DNA of 64,000 bases, taken from positions 1 to 64,000 of the forward strand of contig CANGTU010000001.1 of NCBI GenBank assembly GCA_947456965.1, read 5' to 3'. This document shows, piece after piece, positions 58,307 to 64,000 of this stretch. How positions within the stretch are numbered: position 1 is the stretch's first letter; each line of letters starts with the position of its first letter. The position numbers and the translations under genes were made by a program. The notes under the pieces are model-generated. The model was not told where the DNA came from and made no database searches. It was given only the letters and a program-made list of their open reading frames with translations. The DNA is from Flavobacteriales bacterium (lineage in GTDB: Bacteria; Bacteroidota; Bacteroidia; Flavobacteriales_D; Sanyastnellaceae).

Positions 58307-58618
58307 AACTCGTTGACTGGCTTTCGTGCCCCATGTTCCGCTCAGCCGGCAGCTTGTCCAACCGATCTGAAAAGCCATATTGCCTGCAACACAACACATC
58401 TCGAGCCGCCTGAGCGAGCCAATTCTCTGGACGTTGACATTCACCGGAATCTATATCTGTCCGCACGGACAGCCGGGCGGCGAGCCAGACCGTATATCTG
58501 GACCGGAGGAACGTCATTCACCCCCCCCAAAAAAAAAGTGAACCGGAACGTAACCCCGGCAGGATAACCTCCGTTCAACGACCAAGTACCAAGATTCACT
58601 AACCAACCACTGGCTGCT
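58307..58618. other. Intergenic region with inverted repeat and C/A homopolymer tract
   Basis: No gene is seen. It contains CTGTCCG-ca-CGGACAG (58457-58472), a repeated TATATCTG (58452 and 58492), and adjacent runs of 8 C and 9 A (58521-58537) flanked by TTCAC and GTGAA. The region could be a structured leader or regulatory element of the small lipoprotein gene downstream. Confidence 0.4.
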
Positions 58619-58777
58619 ATGAAAAACTTCAATGACTGGGCACACGCCGTATTGCAACGGATGATCATCGTATTTCTGGGTCTGCTTACCCTTGGCGTAT
58701 TTATGCAATCCTGCACGCACCAGTCGCATGCTACATGCGCTGCTTACAGCAAGACAGAAATGCCGGAGACCAAGTAG
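58619..58777 (+). CDS. Small lipoprotein-like protein (52 aa)
   Basis: A 52-residue frame starting MKNFNDWAHAVLQRM with a hydrophobic helix (IIVFLGLLTLGVF) and a lipobox-like MQSC (Cys about residue 32), then a short tail with CAAYSKTEMPETK. Short Bacteroidota lipoproteins with a 'C-x-AYS' tail are familiar to me but remain uncharacterised. A Rho-independent terminator at 58816-58834 follows on the same strand, supporting that this region is transcribed as a gene. It is shorter than most gene finders call. Confidence 0.55.
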   Translation: MKNFNDWAHAVLQRMIIVFLGLLTLGVFMQSCTHQSHATCAAYSKTEMPETK

Positions 58778-58811
58778 GAATTCAGGTCCCGACGAATAGA
58801 AACAAGAACTC

Positions 58812-59672
58812 CTAGAAGCGGCCCAAGGCCGCTTTTCTTGTTTCTTCCCAAATGGCGACGGTCTGAACGGCCTCGGTCACATCGTGCACCCTGAGGATGG
58901 AGGCGCCCTGAGTCAAGGCAATGGTATTGGCGGCGATGGTTCCGGGCAGGCAGGAGGCTACATCCGCACCGGTGACCCGCTGTATCATTTTCTTGCGCGA
59001 AACACCAGCCAGCACCGGCACTTCCAGACGAGTAAACTCAGAGAGTCCGGCCAACAGGGTATAATTGTGACTCAGTTCCTTGCCAAAACCAAACCCCGGG
59101 TCGAGGATGATATCGTGCACTCCCGTGGCCCGAAGCTCTTTGATGTGTCCTGAAAACCAGAGGAATAGTTCAGCCAGTATGTCATGATATACCGGAGCGA
59201 CCTGCATGGTCGCCGGCGTGCCCTGCATATGCATCAGTACATAGGGAAGAGCCAGTTCCTGCACGGCCCGGAGCATGGATGGATCCAGTGATCCGGCGGA
59301 TACGTCATTGATCATGGATACACCTTCATCCGCTGCCCGCCGGGCGACTTCGCCACGGAAGGTATCTATCGAAATGAGCGCCTCAGGAAAGGCCCTTCGG
59401 ATAGCCCTGATGGCCGGAATCACCCGGGATATTTCCTCGTCCTCACCGATATCCCGGGCACCTGGACGGGTGCTTTGTCCGCCAACATCGAGGACGGCAG
59501 CGCCCTTGTGGAGCATGACCCCGGCCCGCTCTACGACGTCTTCGGGGGCGATGCGGGAAGCTCCGTGAAAGGAGTCCGGGGTGACATTCAGGATGCCCAT
59601 CACGACGGGCTTGTCAAAGGCAATAAGCTGCCCACGGATACGGAACTTGAAAGGAGTAAAGGGAGAAATCAC
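58812..59672 (-). CDS. folP: Dihydropteroate synthase
   Basis: A 286-residue TIM-barrel enzyme joining 4-aminobenzoate to dihydropterin pyrophosphate in folate synthesis. Motifs are VMGILNVTPDSFHG, LDVGGQSTRPGA, ISIDTFRGEVARRA, INDVSAGS, LMHMQGTPATMQ, DIILDPGFGFGKELSHNY and AGVSRKKMIQRV, covering pterin- and sulfonamide-site loops. The start codon is a GTG at 59672, as no in-frame ATG lies upstream. The last codons form the hairpin of the convergent terminator. A promoter-like CATTTCG lies on the minus strand upstream, and the region to DUF1599 is only 17-59 nt. Confidence 0.95.
   Translation of the reverse strand: MISPFTPFKFRIRGQLIAFDKPVVMGILNVTPDSFHGASRIAPEDVVERAGVMLHKGAAVLDVGGQSTRPGARDIGEDEEISRVIPAIRAIRRAFPEALISIDTFRGEVARRAADEGVSMINDVSAGSLDPSMLRAVQELALPYVLMHMQGTPATMQVAPVYHDILAELFLWFSGHIKELRATGVHDIILDPGFGFGKELSHNYTLLAGLSEFTRLEVPVLAGVSRKKMIQRVTGADVASCLPGTIAANTIALTQGASILRVHDVTEAVQTVAIWEETRKAALGRF
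58816..58834 (+). terminator. Rho-independent terminator inside the 3' end of folP
   Basis: AAGCGGCC-caa-GGCCGCTT, perfect 8-bp stem, then TTCTTGTTTCTT on the plus strand. It serves the small lipoprotein gene and simultaneously encodes the final residues of convergent folP. Confidence 0.7.
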
Positions 59673-59689
59673 AGGGAGTAGGGTGCGAA

Positions 59690-60283
59690 ATGGCGAACCT
59701 GTGGCAAATTTGCGGCAAAACAGCCCCCGGATTGAATCGCACCCTCACTCAATATAACCAGGTCGTGGCGCCCTGCCGGGAACTCTTCCGCAAGAAGACC
59801 CGCGACTACGGTACGGCGTGGAGAATTCTCCGCATACCGAGTCTCACGGATCAGGTATTCATCAAGGCCCAGCGCATCCGCACCCTGGAGGAAGTAGGGG
59901 AAAGCAAGGTGGGTGAGGATATCGAAGGCGAATTTGTGGGTATCTTCAATTATTGTATGATAGCCCTCATCCAGCTTGAGTTGGGTGAGCAGGGAGAAAT
60001 GGAGCTGGGCGAGGACCGGGCCGTTGAGCTTTTCGATCGTCAGGTGGATATAACCCGCGACCTCATGATGAAGAAAAACCACGACTACGGTGAGGCCTGG
60101 CGGGATATGCGGATTTCATCCTGCACAGATCTTATCCTGATGAAGCTGCTTCGCATTAAACAGATTGAAAACAACAAAGGCGTGACGTTGGTTAGCGAAG
60201 GCATGGAAAGCGGCTACCGGGATATGGCCAACTATGCAGCCTTCGCGCTGATCAAGCTGGGTGAACAGACGGACGCGAAATGA
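59690..60283 (+). CDS. DUF1599 domain protein
   Basis: A protein of up to 197 residues with two tandem copies of the same pattern: CRELFRKKTRDYGTAWRILRIPSLTDQVFIKAQRIRTLE and TRDLMMKKNHDYGEAWRDMRISSCTDLILMKLLRIKQIE, each with the acidic/basic spacing of MazG/dUTPase-like all-alpha folds. The family is widespread in Bacteroidota and uncharacterised. Two starts are possible: ATG 59690 as given, or TTG 59732, which would leave NRTLTQYNQV as N-terminus and follow a CAAATTTG promoter-like box with a short leader. The second is closer to the N-terminus I associate with the family. Confidence 0.88.
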   Translation: MANLWQICGKTAPGLNRTLTQYNQVVAPCRELFRKKTRDYGTAWRILRIPSLTDQVFIKAQRIRTLEEVGESKVGEDIEGEFVGIFNYCMIALIQLELGEQGEMELGEDRAVELFDRQVDITRDLMMKKNHDYGEAWRDMRISSCTDLILMKLLRIKQIENNKGVTLVSEGMESGYRDMANYAAFALIKLGEQTDAK

Positions 60284-60356
60284 TAAGTTAATGATTCCAC
60301 CCCGTGCAACGGAATGGTGGCGAAAGCGGATATTTGAAAAAAAGTCAATCCTTATG

Positions 60357-61721
60357 ATGAAGCACATCATCACCTTCTGCAGAATTGTCGTCGGATCCTT
60401 GTTTATTGTATCGGGCCTGATCAAGGTCAATGATGCCATAGGATTTTCTTACAAGCTGGAAGAATACTTCAGCCTGAAGGCTCTGGGCTTTCCCGAATTG
60501 ATTCCTTATGTTCTGCCCATTGCTGTTGTCATCGTGGTGGGTGAAGTGCTTCTCGGTGTGGCTACCCTGCTGGGGGCCTGGTCAAAGCTGACCAGCAGTC
60601 TGATTCTGTTTATGACCATTTTCTTTACCTGGCTTACATGGTATACCTGGCAATGCAATCCATATGAACTGAAGACTTTCGTGAATCCTGACGGAACTAC
60701 CTTTCAGGACACGCCGGAGTGCGTTCTCACCTGTGGTTGTTTCGGGGATGCTTTGGTGCTCACGCCTTTCCAGTCATTCCTCAAGGATCTCTTTTTGTTG
60801 CCCTTCGTGCTGCCCTTCTTCATCGCGGCGTGGAGGAACAAGATTGCCCTGAACAGCTTGAAGGAAGATGCCGTGATCGGGTTACTTTCACTGGTGCTTA
60901 TCGGGTTGGCTGCAGTGGGTGTTTTCGAATGGACATTCCCTGTTGTGTTCACGGTGGTAGCCATGGGCGCAGGGGTGCTGGCCAAGTTGGCCGGTAAGGG
61001 TAAGGTATGGATGATGGCTACAGCTGTGCTGCTCGTTTGCCTGCTTACTCAATACTACACGCTCTACTATTTACCGCTGAAGGATTATCGTCCGTATGCC
61101 ATAGGACAAGACATTGCGATGAATATGAAGACGGCTGAGGAGCTCGGCAAGGAGCCTCCCCAGTACATGCGCTATTATACCATCAAAAACCTGACTACCG
61201 GGGAGGTAAAAGAAGTGGACCAGGATCAGTACATCCTGATGTATAAGGATAGTACAGTGGATATGAAACAATGGCCAATCCAAAAAGAACTCACACGCGA
61301 TGTGAAGGTGAAGGAGGGATATGAGCCGCGCATCCTTGACTTCCTTGCTCTCACGATGGAAGGAGCAGATATCCAGGATTCTTTGCTGTCGATGCCACGT
61401 GTATTTCTTCTTGTGGCCTGGAATCTCGACGAAACCGATACCGATCATATGAGTGAAGTGGCCACCTTTTGCAATGCGGTGAGCGTGGCAGGTATTCCGG
61501 TATTTGGATTTTCCACAGCTGATTATGACCGTGCAGAGACATTCCGCCACGAACACCAGCTGGCCTTTCCCTTCATTCAGGGGGATGAAAAGGTGCTGAA
61601 GACGATGATCAGGGCCAATCCCGGTATCATGTACCTCGAGAATGGTGTGGTGGTGAATATGTGGAGCAGCCGTTCACTGCCCGGTTTCGGAAGTGCCATG
61701 GAAAAGGGGTTCCGCCCCTGA
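60357..61721 (+). CDS. BT_3928-type DoxX-like membrane protein with thioredoxin-like C-terminus
   Basis: A 454-residue protein. The N-terminal part (about 1-270) has roughly seven transmembrane segments and the DoxX-like opening FCRIVVGSLFIVSGLIKVNDAIGFSYKLEEYF, with CVLTCGCFGDAL, a Cys-rich loop. The C-terminal soluble part (about 330-450) is thioredoxin/AhpC-like (VFLLVAWNLDETDTDHMSEVATFCNAV, then PGIMYLENGVVVNMWSSRS) without a CxxC. The family is common in Bacteroidota and may handle redox balance in the envelope; exact role unknown. The start is one of two adjacent ATGs (60354, 60357). The permease gene begins 1 nt after its stop. Confidence 0.85.
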   Translation: MKHIITFCRIVVGSLFIVSGLIKVNDAIGFSYKLEEYFSLKALGFPELIPYVLPIAVVIVVGEVLLGVATLLGAWSKLTSSLILFMTIFFTWLTWYTWQCNPYELKTFVNPDGTTFQDTPECVLTCGCFGDALVLTPFQSFLKDLFLLPFVLPFFIAAWRNKIALNSLKEDAVIGLLSLVLIGLAAVGVFEWTFPVVFTVVAMGAGVLAKLAGKGKVWMMATAVLLVCLLTQYYTLYYLPLKDYRPYAIGQDIAMNMKTAEELGKEPPQYMRYYTIKNLTTGEVKEVDQDQYILMYKDSTVDMKQWPIQKELTRDVKVKEGYEPRILDFLALTMEGADIQDSLLSMPRVFLLVAWNLDETDTDHMSEVATFCNAVSVAGIPVFGFSTADYDRAETFRHEHQLAFPFIQGDEKVLKTMIRANPGIMYLENGVVVNMWSSRSLPGFGSAMEKGFRP

Positions 61722-61722
61722 T

Positions 61723-62964
61723 ATGGTTCGTTACCTGCTCCGGCGTGCAGGATACAGCCTCCTGGTGCTGTGGGGGGTGGTGACCGTTGTATTCTTCCTC
61801 TTCAATCTGTCGCCCGGTGATCCGGTGCGCAATCTCGTGGGTGAGAATGCTCCGGCTGAAGTAGTAGAGCAAATCCGCAGGAAGCTTAACCTGGATATTC
61901 CCGTTCATCAGCGTTATTTCTATTACCTCAATGATCTCCTTCCGTTGAGTCTGTACACGCGGGATGTGGAAGGTAGTCGCCGTAACTACCAGCCCGATAC
62001 ACAGGGCGGATGCATACTTGCCGGCGACCAGCAGATACTTGTCCTGAAGTGGCCTGATCTCAAACGGTCATTCCTGAGCGACCGCCCGGTGTCCGGATTG
62101 CTCGCCGAAGCCATGCCCGGCACTGCTGTGCTCGCTTTCGTATCTATTGCGCTGGCTCTTCTGGCTGGTCTGCTTTTGGGGATGATTGCTGCCTTGCGTC
62201 GGGATACAGCTGCAGATCGATTTATTCTTCTGGTGTCCGCACTCGGTATGGCTGGTCCTTCTTTTTTTGTTGCCATTCTGGTAGCCTGGCTTGGCGCAGT
62301 CGTGTGGCGGGATGCCATAGTAGTGCATGTTTTACCATGGCTCGTGCTTGGTGCTTCGTGGTGGTTGCTTCGACGGAGGGGACGCGCACCGGGTCTTGTG
62401 CTCGTCGCGATATTTATAGGCAGTTGGACGATCTGTGCCTGGGCTGTTCCCGGTGGATGGTGGAATCCGGTTATCACCCTGCCAGGAACAGGACTCAGCA
62501 TGACCGGAAGTTTGTATAGTGTGAATGCCTTTGACGGGCCCTACCTCGACCTGCGAAATCTGATTCTTCCGGCCTTAACACTCGCTGTGCGTCCGCTCGC
62601 AGTCATCGTTCAGCTGACCCGGAGCTCCATCCTGGATGTGTTAAGTCAGGACTATATCCGCACGGCAAGGGCCAAGGGCCTGTCATCCTCCCGCATCCTC
62701 GTTGGGCATGCCTTGCGCAATGCTCTCAATCCCGTGATTACCGCTGTGTCAGGATGGTTTGCATCACTTCTGGCAGGCGCCGTATTTGTGGAGTTTGTAT
62801 TTGGCTGGAAAGGCCTTGGGCAGGAACTCTTCATGGCCATTGAGAAGCAGGATATGCCCGTAGTGATGGGCGGGGTCATCCTTATCGCATCTCTGTTTGT
62901 GGGTATCAATATGCTGGTGGATGTGCTCTACGGCTGGGTAGATCCGCGGGTGAGAAGGGCCTGA
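61723..62964 (+). CDS. OppB/DppB-like ABC transporter permease
   Basis: A 413-residue inner-membrane permease with about six or seven transmembrane helices. The N-terminus VVTVVFFLFNLSPGDPVRNLVGENAPAEVVEQIRRKLNLD is characteristic of DppB/OppB, and the EAA loop that contacts the ATPase reads QDYIRTARAKGLSSSRILVGHALRNALNPVI. Compared with DppB (about 340 aa) a ~70-residue insertion (about 185-265, with two extra hydrophobic stretches) lies in the middle. No partner permease, ATPase or binding protein is adjacent. It follows the BT_3928-type gene by 1 nt. Substrate unknown, possibly peptides. Confidence 0.9.
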   Translation: MVRYLLRRAGYSLLVLWGVVTVVFFLFNLSPGDPVRNLVGENAPAEVVEQIRRKLNLDIPVHQRYFYYLNDLLPLSLYTRDVEGSRRNYQPDTQGGCILAGDQQILVLKWPDLKRSFLSDRPVSGLLAEAMPGTAVLAFVSIALALLAGLLLGMIAALRRDTAADRFILLVSALGMAGPSFFVAILVAWLGAVVWRDAIVVHVLPWLVLGASWWLLRRRGRAPGLVLVAIFIGSWTICAWAVPGGWWNPVITLPGTGLSMTGSLYSVNAFDGPYLDLRNLILPALTLAVRPLAVIVQLTRSSILDVLSQDYIRTARAKGLSSSRILVGHALRNALNPVITAVSGWFASLLAGAVFVEFVFGWKGLGQELFMAIEKQDMPVVMGGVILIASLFVGINMLVDVLYGWVDPRVRRA

Positions 62965-62966
62965 CC

Positions 62967-63833
62967 TCAGGAGTTTCTGAACCTCGCGGCGTACCCGGCA
63001 CTATGCTCGTTGAGAATCTGAACCAGCCGCTTTGACATCTGGTTGAAATAACGCTTCGTGCGGTATCCCGATACCCACTCGATACCCTGTATCGCGTTGG
63101 TCAGGAACATTTCATCAGCAGCAAGCAGATTTTGAGGGTTGATGGTGCACTCATAGACTTTGATCTGGTGAGTCAGTGCCAGATTAATCACGTTCATCCG
63201 CATGGTGCCACCCACACATCCATCCTGCAGTTGGGGGGTGTAAAGCACTCCGTTGGAAACGATAAAGAAGTTGCTCGCTGTGGCTTCGATGAGAGCCATC
63301 CGATGGTTCTGAATCAGCGCATCGTCCAGGCCTTTGTTGCGGGCATGAATCGCTGCCATGACATAGATTTGAGTGTTCAGGGTCTTGAACACGGACAGGC
63401 GGTTGATATCCTTCTTCAGGTCGGCGAAAATATCTACCGTACGCCCCACAGTACTCAGGTGAAACTCATTGTCGAGCATCGGTTCAGACTCAATCAGGTA
63501 GGCCAGTTCATTCTCCCGAGGCAAGTAGAATCCGGTTGACTTCCTGTAGAATGTTATCCTCACACGGCCGCCCGATGCGATCTGGTTGCGAAGCAGCAGG
63601 CCTTGTACCTGACTGCGCAGAGCATCCAGCGTAAATCCATCCGGAATATCGATGTGAAGGGACCTCAGCGTTTCGCAGGCACGGGCATAGTGAGCCTCTA
63701 TGTACAGGGCCACACCATGGGCCACACGTATGCTCTCAAAGCAACCATCGCCCAGGCGGAATGCCCTGTTGTCCCGCGTGATGTACGCCTGATTCTCCGA
63801 GATGTATTCACCGCGATGGAAAACGTAGGTCAT
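62967..63833 (-). CDS. Class IV PLP-dependent aminotransferase (PabC/IlvE type)
   Basis: A 288-residue fold-type IV enzyme. The PLP Lys is in VFKTLNTQIYV near 133, the cofactor phosphate region in EATASNFFIVSNG, and the C-terminal LTNAIQGIEWVSGYRTKRY is characteristic of Bacteroidota members annotated as aminodeoxychorismate lyase or branched-chain aminotransferase. N-terminal RAFRLGDGCFESIRVAHG is the active-site loop. PabC would fit with folP and folD nearby, but the substrate is not certain. ATG 63833 gives the standard start and overlaps the stop of the upstream HAD gene (ATGA). Confidence 0.9.
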   Translation of the reverse strand: MTYVFHRGEYISENQAYITRDNRAFRLGDGCFESIRVAHGVALYIEAHYARACETLRSLHIDIPDGFTLDALRSQVQGLLLRNQIASGGRVRITFYRKSTGFYLPRENELAYLIESEPMLDNEFHLSTVGRTVDIFADLKKDINRLSVFKTLNTQIYVMAAIHARNKGLDDALIQNHRMALIEATASNFFIVSNGVLYTPQLQDGCVGGTMRMNVINLALTHQIKVYECTINPQNLLAADEMFLTNAIQGIEWVSGYRTKRYFNQMSKRLVQILNEHSAGYAARFRNS

Positions 63834-64000
63834 GGTAGCTCGTATTCTTCGAGTTGACTTACATAATCCAGCAGGTCGGCATTCGTTGGAATGAGGATGC
63901 CGCGCACCCCGGCCCCTGCTGCACATTCCGTATCGCGGTCACGGTCACCGATCATCACGCTCCTTTTGGGGTCAATCCGGTAGCGGGCCATTGCGCGCTC
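63830..64000 (-). CDS. HAD-superfamily phosphatase (HisB/GmhB type), C-terminal part
   Basis: The last 56 codons of a gene entering from the right. MARYRIDPKRSVMIGDRDRD is HAD motif IV of histidinol-phosphatase/GmhB-like enzymes, followed by TECAAGAGVRGILIPTNADLL. These dephosphorylate small sugar phosphates such as heptose bisphosphate or histidinol phosphate; the substrate-determining N-terminus is outside the window. Its stop overlaps the aminotransferase start (ATGA), so they are co-transcribed. Confidence 0.8.
   Translation of the reverse strand, partial: ERAMARYRIDPKRSVMIGDRDRDTECAAGAGVRGILIPTNADLLDYVSQLEEYELP

Noticed and set aside
57329-58444. 371-codon minus-strand frame antisense to folD
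   Set aside because: folD motifs are complete on the plus strand; the reverse product is low-plausibility.
58457-58472. CTGTCCG-ca-CGGACAG as a terminator of folD
   Set aside because: A 2-nt loop and no U-tract, 150 nt after the stop; kept only as part of the intergenic description.

Overview
The window reads as chromosome from a Bacteroidota bacterium, most likely a relatively G+C-rich member of the Flavobacteriales or a neighbouring order. Pointers are four secreted proteins with type IX secretion (T9SS) C-terminal sorting domains, a GldL-like membrane protein, a transketolase split into two genes, an NrtR-type degenerate Nudix regulator, DUF1599 and BT_3928-type proteins, a CxxxY-type CcmE, and repeated promoter-like boxes close to the Bacteroidota -7 consensus TAnnTTTG. 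No tRNA, rRNA, CRISPR array, prophage or complete mobile element was seen. A transposase fragment runs off the left edge.

Layout. 1-10.8 kb: transposase fragment, S41 peptidase lipoprotein, AraC regulator with an NmrA-type reductase, two T9SS cargo proteins, a GldL-like protein, a DPP4-type peptidase and, divergently, a GlcD-type FAD oxidase. 10.8-21.1 kb: candidate small RNA, BaiN-like flavoprotein, FabI, sirtuin, a VCBS/ASPIC secreted protein, TamB. 21.1-29.6 kb: a 1491-residue secreted protein of unknown function, a 48-residue conserved-looking small protein, thiolase and a FlaA1/CapD-like sugar dehydratase. 30.2-38.2 kb: a CotH-family secreted protein and its NrtR-type regulator, divergent from a sugar cluster (pfkA, gap, BadF-type sugar kinase, methylglyoxal-synthase-like protein, pgmB). 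A perfect 10+10 bp palindrome lies in the shared promoter region. 37.3-45.5 kb: minus-strand cytochrome c maturation genes ccmB-C-D-E-F plus an EamA transporter, downstream of split transketolase. 45.6-51.6 kb: outer-membrane barrel proteins, YceI, NhaA, YchF, a DUF4440-like lipoprotein and a rhomboid protease. 51.6-55.1 kb: a sulfur cluster (TauE/SafE exporter, MBL-rhodanese fusion, two YeeE/YedE half-transporters) opposite a Kef-type antiporter. 55.2-64 kb: folD, a tiny lipoprotein, folP, DUF1599, a DoxX/BT_3928 protein, an orphan OppB-like permease, a class IV aminotransferase and a HAD phosphatase cut by the right edge.

How the genes work together. The clearest functional units are the glycolysis/sugar cluster with its probable sugar-sensing regulator, the incomplete cytochrome c maturation operon (no ccmA, ccmG or ccmH here), and the reduced-sulfur detoxification cluster. 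The most interesting items are the NrtR-type operator, two terminator-ended candidate small RNAs, five genes whose start codon lies exactly 4 nt after a promoter-like box (predicted leaderless mRNAs), a methylglyoxal synthase homologue lacking its catalytic Asp, and the giant uncharacterised secreted protein. All assignments come from reading the sequence; no database search was run.
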